DNA from: Planctomycetaceae bacterium
GTDB taxonomy: Bacteria > Planctomycetota > Planctomycetia > Pirellulales > UBA1268
DNA: 20,834 bases
Direction of reading: 5' to 3'
Assembly: GCA_005789975.1 (NCBI GenBank)
Contig: SXWC01000067.1
Location: 1-20,834 of the forward strand
The notes below the pieces were generated by a model, which did not search any database, had not been told where the DNA came from, and worked only from the letters and a program-made list of their open reading frames with translations. Within the stretch, counting starts at the first letter, position 1, and each line of letters begins with the position of its first letter. This document shows positions 1 through 7,396 of the stretch, one piece after another. Made by a program: the position numbers and the translations under genes.

Positions 1-342
1 ATGTCGGGAAACTGCGAACTGGGACACGGTCTGCGCACGCGCGAAAAAAAAGCCACCGAAGCGGGTGCGGGGCGTTGCAAGAAACCCGCTCAAACCCGCT
101 CCGGACGCCCGGGCCGCTCCTTCCGAGGCTCACGAGTCGCTCATCAGCCGGAAGACCGGTGCGGAGGTTTCATTGACCGGGCTATCCTCGGGAGGCACGG
201 CGGGTCGGGGTGTGCGAGGACGAAGCGGCGGCCGTATTATTCGGCATGGTCGCGTCGTTGCCCCGATTTGATGGCCGACACCCTTTCCTGCGCGGTGAAC
301 GCTCCTCAGAATCTGTTTGCTCACCTTCCGGAGAACGTTTCC
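1..342. other. No supported gene; upstream flank of the sulfur cluster
   Basis: A frame is open from base 1 into the rhodanese gene, but its first 114 codons resemble no protein family and precede a well-spaced ribosome site, so I treat the stretch as non-coding. It holds an inverted repeat AGCGGGT (60-66) / ACCCGCT (84-90), with a second copy of AAACCCGCT ending at 100. This could be the tail hairpin of a gene left of the window, although no T-run follows. I found no convincing -35/-10 pair. TATTAT at 235-240 has no partner at the right spacing. Confidence 0.5.
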
Positions 343-903
343 ATGGTTGCCACGATCTCTCCCGCCACCCTCGTCGCTCTTCGCCACAAGGGCGAGAAGG
401 TCACCCTCATCGATGTCCGTACCCCGGCTGAGTTTGGCGAGGTGCACGTCGACTTCGCGCAGAACATTCCGCTCGACCGGCTCGATCCACAGCAAGTCGC
501 GTCGCTCGGCGGCAATGGCCCCTTGTACTTCGTCTGTCGGTCTGGGACCCGCAGCCAGAAGGCCTGCGAGCAGCTCCTCGCGGCGGGAGTCAGGGACGTG
601 ATCAGCGTCGAAGGGGGCACGGCCGCCTGCGAAGCCGCGGGCATGCCGGTCATCCGTGGCCGGAAGGTGATGTCACTCGAACGACAGGTGCGGATCGCGG
701 CCGGCGCGCTCGTGGCCGTCGGGGCCGCACTCGCAGCATTCGGACCCGATCCCTCGTGGCGACAGGTGGGCGCCGGGCTCGCCGGGTTCGTCGGCTGCGG
801 GCTCGTCTTCGCCGGGCTCACCGACACCTGCGGCATGGCGATGCTGATCGCCCGAATGCCCTGGAACCAAGCCTGCCGAACCGCCACCACCTGCTCGCGG
901 TGA
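343..903 (+). CDS. Rhodanese-domain protein with C-terminal membrane segment (YgaP-like)
   Basis: A 186-residue protein. Residues 1-107 form a single rhodanese domain with the signature LIDVRTPAEF (22-31) and the active-site loop CRSGTR (65-70). Cys65 would carry the persulfide, moving sulfane sulfur between low-molecular-weight thiols and other acceptors. Residues 109-175 are a DUF2892/YgaP-like tail with two hydrophobic stretches (about 117-133 and 141-160) and a conserved-looking DTCGMAML motif, so the domain is probably held at the inner face of the cytoplasmic membrane. The ATG at 343 is chosen because GGAG lies 9 bases upstream and the rhodanese fold begins there. ATG 271 is an in-frame alternative. 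The persulfide dioxygenase gene follows after 26 bases, suggesting co-transcription and a role in feeding or sensing persulfide. E. coli YgaP has the same domain order. Confidence 0.88.
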   Translation: MVATISPATLVALRHKGEKVTLIDVRTPAEFGEVHVDFAQNIPLDRLDPQQVASLGGNGPLYFVCRSGTRSQKACEQLLAAGVRDVISVEGGTAACEAAGMPVIRGRKVMSLERQVRIAAGALVAVGAALAAFGPDPSWRQVGAGLAGFVGCGLVFAGLTDTCGMAMLIARMPWNQACRTATTCSR

Positions 904-929
904 GTCACTCCCAACCTGGGGCAAACAAC

Positions 930-2372
930 ATGAAGATCCAACAGTATTACCTCGCCTGCCTGTCACATGCGTCGTACATGATCACCGACGACAAGACGAA
1001 GACGGCGGTGGTGGTCGATCCCCAACGCGACATCGACCAGTATCTCGCCGATGCCCAGGCCAGTGGCTCCACGATCAAGCACGTCTTCCTCACCCACTTC
1101 CACGCCGACTTCGTTGCCGGCCACATCGAACTCCGAGACAAGGCGGGGGCGACGATCCACCTTGGGCGTCGTGCGGAGGCGGAGTTTGCCTGCGTCCACA
1201 TGAAGGATGGCGACATTGTCGAGTTTGGCGACGTGCGGCTCGAGATCATGGAGACCCCGGGTCACACCCCCGAGGGCATCTCGATCCTCGTCTACGATCT
1301 GGCGAAAAGTGGAAAGGAGCCGCTGGCCGTGCTCACCGGCGACACGCTCTTCATCGGAGACGTGGGCCGGCCGGATCTCCTCGCGAGCATCGGAGTGACG
1401 GCCGACGAACTCGCCGACATGCTCTATGACAGCATCACCACCAGACTCGTCACCCTCCCCGATGCCACGCTCGTCTATCCGGCACACGGTGCGGGCAGCA
1501 TGTGCGGCAAGGCGCTTTCCCGGGAAACCGTCTCGACGATCGGTGAACAGAAAAGGTTCAACTACGCCCTGCAGCCGATGAGCCGGGAGGAGTTCAAGAG
1601 GATCGTCACGGCAGATCAGCCGGAGGCACCCGACTACTTCGTCCACGACGCGATCCTCAATCGCAAGGAACGGGCGTCGCTCGACGACGCGATGCGGCAG
1701 ACGCTCAGGCCGCTGTCGCTCGACGACGTCCTCGCCCTGCAGAAGTCAGGAGCCCAGATCCTCGACGTTCGCGACGGAATCGACTTCGAAGGGGGCCATC
1801 TCAAGGGGGCTCTCAACATCGCCCTCCGTGGGAAATATGCGACGTGGGCAGGCTCGATGCTGGCGCACGACAGGCCGCTCGTCGTGATCGCCGAGGAGGG
1901 GGGCCGAAGCCAAGACGCCCAACCCGCTGCGGAGGCCGTGATGCGGTTGGGCCGAATCGGCTTCGACAACGTGAGCGGCTACTTGGCCGGCGGCATGAAC
2001 GCGCTGGCCTCCCGCGACGACCTGATCGAGCGGACAGCGCGAGTGACCGCCCCGGCGCTGGCCGAGTGGCTCGGGGGCTCGCGGACCGAAATGACGGCGA
2101 CGCCGGTGGTGATCGACGTGCGGAGCGAGTCCGAGCATGCCGCGGGCCACATTGCCGGCAGTCTCAACATCCCGCTTTCGCATCTCGACAGACGGTTCAG
2201 CGAACTTCCCGCAGACAGGCCGCTCGTCGTGCACTGCGAGGGGGGCTATCGCTCGGCGATCGCCGCCAGCCTGCTGCAGCACCTCGGCCACACGGGCGTG
2301 CACGACCTCGTCGGCGGCTTCAAGGCCTGGTTGGCCGCCGCACTGCCGGCCACGGTGGCGGACGCAGGCTGA
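930..2372 (+). CDS. Persulfide dioxygenase-rhodanese fusion (CstB-like)
   Basis: A 480-residue three-part protein. Residues 1-255 are a metallo-beta-lactamase fold of the ETHE1/persulfide dioxygenase type. It has the HFHADF motif (His56, His58, Asp60), PGHTPE (His112), TGDTL (Asp138) and AHGAGS (His186); in this family a mononuclear iron is held by two His and one Asp. Such enzymes oxidise glutathione or similar persulfide to sulfite. Cys192 in GSMCGK matches a conserved cysteine of CstB. Residues 262-360 are a rhodanese domain whose catalytic cysteine is replaced by Ala321 (loop AEEGGR), so it is probably inactive. Residues 373-472 are a second rhodanese with an intact loop CEGGYR (Cys436). 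This order (PDO, dead rhodanese, live rhodanese) is that of CstB. The start at 930 gives the family N-terminus MKIQQYYLACLSHASYMI; longer reads run into the upstream gene. The ribosome site is weak (TGGGG). Confidence 0.92.
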   Translation: MKIQQYYLACLSHASYMITDDKTKTAVVVDPQRDIDQYLADAQASGSTIKHVFLTHFHADFVAGHIELRDKAGATIHLGRRAEAEFACVHMKDGDIVEFGDVRLEIMETPGHTPEGISILVYDLAKSGKEPLAVLTGDTLFIGDVGRPDLLASIGVTADELADMLYDSITTRLVTLPDATLVYPAHGAGSMCGKALSRETVSTIGEQKRFNYALQPMSREEFKRIVTADQPEAPDYFVHDAILNRKERASLDDAMRQTLRPLSLDDVLALQKSGAQILDVRDGIDFEGGHLKGALNIALRGKYATWAGSMLAHDRPLVVIAEEGGRSQDAQPAAEAVMRLGRIGFDNVSGYLAGGMNALASRDDLIERTARVTAPALAEWLGGSRTEMTATPVVIDVRSESEHAAGHIAGSLNIPLSHLDRRFSELPADRPLVVHCEGGYRSAIAASLLQHLGHTGVHDLVGGFKAWLAAALPATVADAG

Positions 2373-2546
2373 TCGCGGCATTCCAGCGTTCGTGGACCGG
2401 CCGCAGGGGCTGTCGGACGACGAACCGCGGCCCGAAGGCAAGCGGCTCCATTTTCGCCTTCTCAGGCGGTCTTGAATCGTGCTACCCTTTTTCCCAAGTC
2501 ACGGCCCCGGCCCATCCAGTCACACGCCGCGGAGAGCGGAACCACA

Positions 2547-2993
2547 ATGAACGTCATCAAGGGTCTCTTGTCGCTGCTCGGGCGGGTCATGATCGCGGCG
2601 ATCTTCCTGATGAGTGCGGTCGCCGGCAAGATCCCGAACCTGAACGGCACCGTGGAAAAGATGGCGGCGGAGGGTGTGCCCTCCCCGACGATCCTGCTCT
2701 GGGGCGCGATCGCCTTCCTGATCCTCGGCAGCCTGTCGATCGTGCTCGGCTACAAGGGCCGCCTCGGCGCGCTGATGCTGCTGATCTTCCTGGCCGCCGC
2801 GACCTACTACTTCCATGACTTCTGGAAACTTCCCGTCGATGCCGATCCGGCGGTGAAGCAGGACGAAGTCATCGCCTTCATGAAAAATGTCGCCCTGATG
2901 GGGACGATGGTCTTCCTGCTCGCCAACGGCACCGGTCCCTGGAGCCTCGACAACCGCGGGCAGCCCGTGGCGGAGTCGGTCGACGAAGGCTGA
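2547..2993 (+). CDS. DoxX family membrane protein
   Basis: A 148-residue protein with four predicted membrane helices (about 10-27, 48-67, 73-90, 108-127). It shows the DoxX-type pattern R-x-x-x-A-x-x-F-x-x-S-x-x-x-K at residues 13-28 and a central HDFWKL segment (90-95). DoxX relatives include the small subunit of thiosulfate:quinone oxidoreductase and many membrane proteins of unclear job that accompany thiol or sulfur redox genes. The ATG at 2547 has GGAG 12 bases upstream. A longer TTG read from 2472 adds no family sequence. The gene lies 174 bases after the dioxygenase on the same strand, so it could be the third gene of the sulfur cluster or have its own promoter. It converges on the deacetylase gene with only 18 bases between the stops. 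The family call is good; the reaction is not known. Confidence 0.8.
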   Translation: MNVIKGLLSLLGRVMIAAIFLMSAVAGKIPNLNGTVEKMAAEGVPSPTILLWGAIAFLILGSLSIVLGYKGRLGALMLLIFLAAATYYFHDFWKLPVDADPAVKQDEVIAFMKNVALMGTMVFLLANGTGPWSLDNRGQPVAESVDEG

Positions 2994-3011
2994 CCTCCAG
3001 CCCCGCGGTAT

Positions 3012-3908
3012 TCAGCCCCCGGCCGCCAGCAGCATCGTGGCGGCGTGGATGTCGACGATCGACTCGATGTCGTCGCAGTAGCCGCCGCCGCAGACGATCG
3101 CCATCGGCACCCCGGCCCCGGGGGCCGCCGACAGCACCATGCGGTCCCGTTCGAGCAGGCCGGCCTTCGTGAGTCTGAGCCGCCCGAGCCGGTCGCCCTC
3201 GTAGGGATCGGCACCGGCGATGAAGATCGCGAGCTCGGCGCGGGAGCGGGAGAACGACTCCGTGAGGGCATGGGCGAGCGGCTCCAGATAGCCGGCGTCA
3301 TCGGTGCCGTCGTCGAGTGGAACGTCGAGCGAGCTGGGAAACTTGCGGAGCGGAAAGTTCCGTGCGCCGTGGATCGACATCGTGAACACGCTGGCATCGG
3401 CTGCGAAGATCTCCGCCGTGCCATTGCCCTGATGCACGTCGCAGTCGAGGATCAGGATCCGCCGGACGAGTCCACGGGCCTGCATCTCCCGCGCTGCCAC
3501 GGCGGTGTCGTTGAAGACGCAGAAGCCCTCTCCCCAGTCGGTGCCCGCGTGGTGGGTGCCGCCTGCCAGGCTCGCGGCGACGCCGTCTTCGATCGCCGCC
3601 GCGGCGGCATCGATGGCGGCACCGGTGCTCCGTAATGACCGCTCCACGAGACCGGGGCTCCAGGGAAAGCCGATGCGACGGACCTCATCGGCCGTGAGCA
3701 TTCCCGAGAAGACGCGGCCGACATACCCGCGGTCATGCACACGCAGCAATTCGTCGTCGGTCGCCGCATGCGGCTCGACGAACTGGAAGTCGGCTCCTGC
3801 AGCGGCGTGGGCCTCGAGCCGCCGCCGCAGCCGGCCATACTTCGACGCCGGAAATCGATGCCCCTCGGGCAGCGGCAGGGGATAACGGTCTGAGGGGAAC
3901 AGTCGCAT
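3012..3908 (-). CDS. Histone deacetylase superfamily enzyme (class IV-like)
   Basis: A 298-residue zinc-dependent arginase/deacetylase-fold protein. Catalytic features are in order: GGTHHAG (His119-His120, charge relay), DCDVHQGNGT (metal ligands Asp157 and His159), GADPYEGDRLGRL (third metal ligand Asp234) and GGGY (Tyr277). The PYEGDRLGRL variant is typical of HDAC11-like bacterial members rather than acetoin-utilisation AcuC. These proteins remove acetyl or longer acyl groups from lysines or small amines; the substrate here is unknown. The start at 3908 gives the family opening MRLFPSDRYPLPLPEGHRFP. A GTG at 3944 would add 12 residues with no family match. It is the last gene of a minus-strand run, 45 bases after the methyltransferase stop, and probably shares its transcript. 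Confidence 0.9.
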   Translation of the reverse strand: MRLFPSDRYPLPLPEGHRFPASKYGRLRRRLEAHAAAGADFQFVEPHAATDDELLRVHDRGYVGRVFSGMLTADEVRRIGFPWSPGLVERSLRSTGAAIDAAAAAIEDGVAASLAGGTHHAGTDWGEGFCVFNDTAVAAREMQARGLVRRILILDCDVHQGNGTAEIFAADASVFTMSIHGARNFPLRKFPSSLDVPLDDGTDDAGYLEPLAHALTESFSRSRAELAIFIAGADPYEGDRLGRLRLTKAGLLERDRMVLSAAPGAGVPMAIVCGGGYCDDIESIVDIHAATMLLAAGG

Positions 3909-3953
3909 GGTCGTGGTCGCACTCAACCCGCAATGGGGCGGCACCGGGGCCGC

Positions 3954-4577
3954 TCAGGCCGCCCGCCGGATCGTCGCGAACCAGGCCTGCGCGCCCCCCG
4001 GAGTGAACTGGGCCCCGGCAATCCCCGGCACGACCTCGAACCGCGACGGCTCGATCGATTCGATCGTCCAGCCGTCGCGAAACGCCTCCCGTAACTCCCG
4101 TTGGCTGACCCGCCTCGGGCCATGCTCGCCCGGCTCGGTGTCGGCGAAGCAGAGCACGAACAACCGAGCCCCGGGCTCGAGCAGCCTGCGGAGCGCCGCG
4201 ACGTAGGCCCGCCGGCCCGGCTCGTCGAACGTGTGAAACAGTCCGCAGTCGGTGACCGCGTCGAACCGCTCGGGGATCTCCCCGATGGCGACCGCGTCCA
4301 TCTGCAGAAACGTCACCGGCACGCCGCGATCCGCCGCCTTCCGCCGAGCGGCCTCGAGCGGCGCGGAGAGGAAGTCCACGCCCCTGACCGTCCGGCCGCG
4401 TTCCGCCAGCCAGATCGCCAGGTCGCCCGTGCCGCAGCCACAGTCGAGAACGCGGCCCACGATCGCATCTGCCGCCTCGACGAAAGCCCGCTGGGGCCGG
4501 CCGATATCCCACGGCGCTTGCGGCGCGGCGTTGGCCGCGGCGAATCGCTCGACCGCGGGCAGGGGCTCGTGGGTCAC
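3954..4577 (-). CDS. Class I SAM-dependent methyltransferase
   Basis: A 207-residue Rossmann-fold methyltransferase. Motif I is VLDCGCGTGD (43-52), the SAM ribose-binding acidic residue is near GVDFL (66-70), motif II is FLQMDAV (90-96) and a post-motif is FDAVTDCGLFHTF (105-117). The N-terminal PWDIGRPQRAF (22-32) resembles the thiopurine/small-molecule methyltransferase group, so a small thiol, amine or xenobiotic is a likelier substrate than nucleic acid. The GTG start at 4577 overlaps the carbonic anhydrase stop in a GTGA arrangement (4574-4577) with GGAAGAG upstream, which indicates translational coupling. A long open read further upstream is a shadow of the carbonic anhydrase gene. The substrate cannot be told from sequence. 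Confidence 0.85.
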   Translation of the reverse strand: MTHEPLPAVERFAAANAAPQAPWDIGRPQRAFVEAADAIVGRVLDCGCGTGDLAIWLAERGRTVRGVDFLSAPLEAARRKAADRGVPVTFLQMDAVAIGEIPERFDAVTDCGLFHTFDEPGRRAYVAALRRLLEPGARLFVLCFADTEPGEHGPRRVSQRELREAFRDGWTIESIEPSRFEVVPGIAGAQFTPGGAQAWFATIRRAA

Positions 4578-5233
4578 GGGGACGATCTCTTCCGGGCCGG
4601 TTTCTTGCGGGTCGCCGCGGCCTTCTTCGACTTCTTCTCGGTTTCGTCGCGTCCATCGACGAGCACCTCGATCGATCCGGTCTCGACGCGGTAGAGCCAG
4701 CCGTGGATCCGGGGCAGCGATCCCTTCGCGTGCATGTTGCGAATCAAGGCGAGGTTTTTGAGGTGCTTGATCTGCAGCTTCACGTTCTCCTCGGTGAGCA
4801 CCGACAGCTTCTCCTCGCGGGAAAGCTTCCGCTCCTTGGCGATCCGGTTGGCGGCCTCCTTCGCTCCGGTGGCGATGCACAGCCAGTCGGCGATGTAGTT
4901 TTCATGGACGCCGTCCTCGATCGCGGCGATGCCCCCGCAGCGGGTGTGGCCGCAGACGATGATGTCGCGGATCTTCAGGTGCACCACGCCGTATTCGAGG
5001 ATCGCCGAGATGTTGACGTCGTTGAAGGCGACAATGTTGGCCACGTTGCGGTGCACGAACATCGTCCCGGGCTTCGAGCCGGTCATCTGGTGCTCGCTCA
5101 CACGGGAATCGGAGCAACCGATCCAGAGCACCTTGGGCGTCTGCTTGGCGGCGATGGCCTGATAGTAATCCTCGTTGGGACGAAACTCCCCTGCGACGAA
5201 CTTCGCGTTTCCATCCAGGAGATCATCGATCAT
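4574..5233 (-). CDS. Beta-class carbonic anhydrase
   Basis: A 219-residue enzyme interconverting CO2 and bicarbonate. The zinc site is clear: Cys40 and Asp42/Arg44 in GCSDSRV, then His96 and Cys99 in CGHTRCGG. FVHRNVAN (59-66) is also standard. The core ends near residue 195. A tail of about 24 residues follows, made almost wholly of Lys, Arg, Ala and Ser (from DETEKKSKK to the end), which is unusual for the family. The ATG at 5233 has GGAG 10 bases upstream. An in-frame GTG at 5320 would add 29 residues with a hydrophobic stretch (VPVVASAVACAVAL), which could be read as an export signal but has poorer start support. It is the first gene of the minus-strand run (with methyltransferase and deacetylase) and is divergent from the SLC13 permease. 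Confidence 0.93.
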   Translation of the reverse strand: MIDDLLDGNAKFVAGEFRPNEDYYQAIAAKQTPKVLWIGCSDSRVSEHQMTGSKPGTMFVHRNVANIVAFNDVNISAILEYGVVHLKIRDIIVCGHTRCGGIAAIEDGVHENYIADWLCIATGAKEAANRIAKERKLSREEKLSVLTEENVKLQIKHLKNLALIRNMHAKGSLPRIHGWLYRVETGSIEVLVDGRDETEKKSKKAAATRKKPARKRSSP

Positions 5234-5410
5234 GGCATCTGCTCCACTTTTTTCCCGAACCGCGGCTCCGACGGGCCGTAAGGCTACCGCGCAGGCCACG
5301 GCGGAGGCCACCACCGGCACCCGACGGGGCTTTTGGCCTTGCACGGATGGGTTGACAGCGCGAAAGTGCTGCAGTCGCCGGCCGAGCGCCGGCCCACAGG
5401 GAGTGCTTGG
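5234..5410. promoter_or_regulatory. Divergent intergenic region between carbonic anhydrase and SLC13 permease
   Basis: These 177 bases must hold the start signals for both flanking genes. A perfect TTGACA occurs at 5352-5357 facing the permease, but no good -10 hexamer follows at 16-18 bases, so a promoter is not proven. CCGACGGG is repeated directly at 5268-5275 and 5321-5328. A perfect 6-base hairpin, GCCGGC (5377-5382) / GCCGGC (5388-5393) with loop CGAGC, ends 5 bases before the permease ribosome site AGGGAG (5398-5403). Confidence 0.4.
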
Positions 5411-7198
5411 ATGATCGCTGAAACGCTGTTCGGCAACTGGCCGGCAATGCTGACCGCCCTGGTCGTCGTCACCACGCTCGCTGCGTTGCTCTTCGTGCAG
5501 CGGGCTCCCGACATGGTCATGATCGGCGGTGTCGTGCTGCTCTTCGCAGCCGGGGTGATCACCACCGACGAGGCGCTCAAGGGGATGAGCAACGAGGGCA
5601 TGATCACGGTCGCCGCGCTGTTCGTGGTGGCGGCGGCGATCGAACGGACCGGCGCCCTCTCCGCGCTCGTCGAAGGGGCGATGGGCCGGCCCGCGTCGCT
5701 GGCCTCGGCCCAGCTGCGGACGATGATCGTCCCGAGCGTGCTCTCCGCCTTCGTCAACAACACGCCGGTCGTCGCCCTGATGGTGCCGGCCATTCGCGAC
5801 TGGGCCAAGAAGCGGCGGCTCAGCGTCTCGAAGCTCCTCATGCCGATGAACAACGCGGTCGTCCTCGGCGGCCTGTGCACCCTGATCGGGACCAGCACCA
5901 ACATCGTGGTCAGCGGACTCGTCTCGGCGAAACGCGGCACACCACTGGAAATGTTCGACATCACCTGGCTGGGCGTGCCGCTGTATGCCTGCGGCCTGAT
6001 CTATCTCGTGACTGCCAGCAAGTTTCTGCTCAAGGACCGCCGGCCGCCGATGAGCACCAGCGACGATCCCCGGAAATACTCGCTCGAGATGCTCGTCGAA
6101 CAGGGCAGCCCGCTCGTCGGCCGCACCATCGAGGCGGCGGGCCTGCGGCACCTCGACGGTCTGTTCCTCATGGAGATCGACCGCAACGGCCACGTCATCG
6201 CCGCAGTGGCGCCGTCGGAGCGGCTGGAGGCGGGCGACCGTCTCGTGTTCGTCGGTGTGATCGACTCGGTGGTCGAACTGCAGAAGATTCGCGGCCTCCG
6301 CCCCGCGACCGATCAGGTCTTCAAGCTCAACGACCCGCGGAGCGAGCGGGTGCTCGTCGAGGCGGTCGTGTCGCCGTCGTGTCCGCTGGTGGGCCGCTCG
6401 ATCCGCGACGGCCAAGTCCGTTCGACCTACGGCGCCGTGGTGATCGCCGCGGCCCGCGACGGCGAGCGGCTCGAGATGAAGATCGGCGACATCGAACTCC
6501 AGCCGGGTGACACCCTCCTGCTCGAAGCCAGCCCGGCGTTCATCGACCGGCAGCGGTCAAACCGCCACTTCTACCTCGTCAGCGAGGTCAGCGGCTCGAC
6601 GCCCCCCCGGCACGACAAGGCCTGGATCGCCTGCACGGTGCTGGCGGCCATGGTGCTGGCGGCGGCGTTGGAGTTGGTGCCGATGGTGGCGGCGGCGCTC
6701 GTCGCGGCCGGCGCCGTCGTGGCCTTCCGCTGCATCTCGTCGACCGAGGCCCGGCGGTCGATCGAATGGGAATCATTGCTGCTCATCGCCGCAAGCTTCG
6801 GGATCGCCAGGGCGATGGAGAAGACGGGCCTCGCCGAAGCGGTCGCCCGCTCGACGATCGACGCCGCCGGCGACCAGCCGCATGTCGTGCTCGCGGCGAT
6901 CTACCTGGTCACGATGCTCTTCACCGAACTCATGAGCAACAACGCCGCCGCGGTCCTGACCTTCCCGATCGCCTGGCAGACCGCGGCCGACCTGGGGGTG
7001 AACCCGATGCCGTTCGTGATGGCCGTCACCGTGGCCGCGAGCTGTGGTTTCGCCACGCCCATGGGCTACCAGACCAACCTCATGATCTATGGCCCCGGGG
7101 GCTACAAGTTCAGCGATTACATGCGGTTCGGCGGGCCTCTCAACCTCATCGTGATGGCCGTCACCGTCGCCCTCGCCCCGCTGATCTGGCCGTTTTGA
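5411..7198 (+). CDS. SLC13-type (divalent anion:sodium symporter family) permease with two RCK_C domains
   Basis: A 595-residue membrane transporter. Two homologous membrane halves (about 1-207 and 402-595) flank a soluble part with two RCK_C/TrkA_C domains (about 222-302 and 313-395). Each half carries the paired SLC13 signatures: FVNNTPVVALMVP (114-126) with GTSTNIVVSG (160-169), and MSNNAAAVLTFPI (508-520) with GYQTNLMIYGPG (552-563). These form the sodium and anion site in solved DASS proteins. Members with RCK_C inserts are often sulfate transporters (algal SLT and bacterial SAC1-like proteins), but other anions are possible. AGGGAG lies 7 bases before ATG 5411, which fixes the start. 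It is alone in its transcription unit, next to carbonic anhydrase and downstream of a sulfite-producing gene cluster, so sulfate or sulfite movement is a plausible inference. Confidence 0.9.
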   Translation: MIAETLFGNWPAMLTALVVVTTLAALLFVQRAPDMVMIGGVVLLFAAGVITTDEALKGMSNEGMITVAALFVVAAAIERTGALSALVEGAMGRPASLASAQLRTMIVPSVLSAFVNNTPVVALMVPAIRDWAKKRRLSVSKLLMPMNNAVVLGGLCTLIGTSTNIVVSGLVSAKRGTPLEMFDITWLGVPLYACGLIYLVTASKFLLKDRRPPMSTSDDPRKYSLEMLVEQGSPLVGRTIEAAGLRHLDGLFLMEIDRNGHVIAAVAPSERLEAGDRLVFVGVIDSVVELQKIRGLRPATDQVFKLNDPRSERVLVEAVVSPSCPLVGRSIRDGQVRSTYGAVVIAAARDGERLEMKIGDIELQPGDTLLLEASPAFIDRQRSNRHFYLVSEVSGSTPPRHDKAWIACTVLAAMVLAAALELVPMVAAALVAAGAVVAFRCISSTEARRSIEWESLLLIAASFGIARAMEKTGLAEAVARSTIDAAGDQPHVVLAAIYLVTMLFTELMSNNAAAVLTFPIAWQTAADLGVNPMPFVMAVTVAASCGFATPMGYQTNLMIYGPGGYKFSDYMRFGGPLNLIVMAVTVALAPLIWPF

Positions 7199-7396
7199 GC
7201 CGAGATCCGTGCCTTTCCAACCGCTCTCCCGCGACATACGCTAGCAGTCTGTGGAAAAAGCCGTCCCTGGCCTTTCTCCACGAAGTCGGCTCCGGAAACG
7301 CCGGGGGTTTCCCGGGCCGATGGCCGCCGTCTCCGGCGGCGGTCGACTTGATCCACGACCTGCTAGGGGTTTGCGGCGCAGGCGAATCCACGACGC
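7199..7396. repeat. Intergenic inverted repeats after the permease
   Basis: Two hairpins are visible in 198 non-coding bases. The first spans 7251-7281: GTGGA pairs with TCCAC at the outside and the AAAAGCC / GGCCTTT arms continue inward with one mismatch and one bulge. The second is a perfect 7-base stem GCCGCCG (7323-7329) / CGGCGGC (7334-7340) with loop TCTC. Neither is followed by a T-run, so simple intrinsic termination is not evident. The first could be a terminator of other design or a remnant of a small mobile or REP-like palindrome. Confidence 0.45.

Noticed and set aside
1..342. N-terminal extension of the rhodanese protein.
   Set aside because: No conserved sequence before Met115 of the long frame, and a good ribosome site precedes 343.
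5352..5380. TTGACA as a sigma-70 promoter for the permease.
   Set aside because: The hexamer is perfect, but no reasonable -10 follows at 16-18 bases, so I do not list it as a promoter by itself.
5234..6415. Long minus-strand open frame continuing upstream of the carbonic anhydrase.
   Set aside because: It is antisense to the SLC13 permease, whose motifs are unmistakable. Its His/Asp/Arg-rich composition is the usual shadow of high-GC coding, and a good ribosome site marks the true start at 5233.
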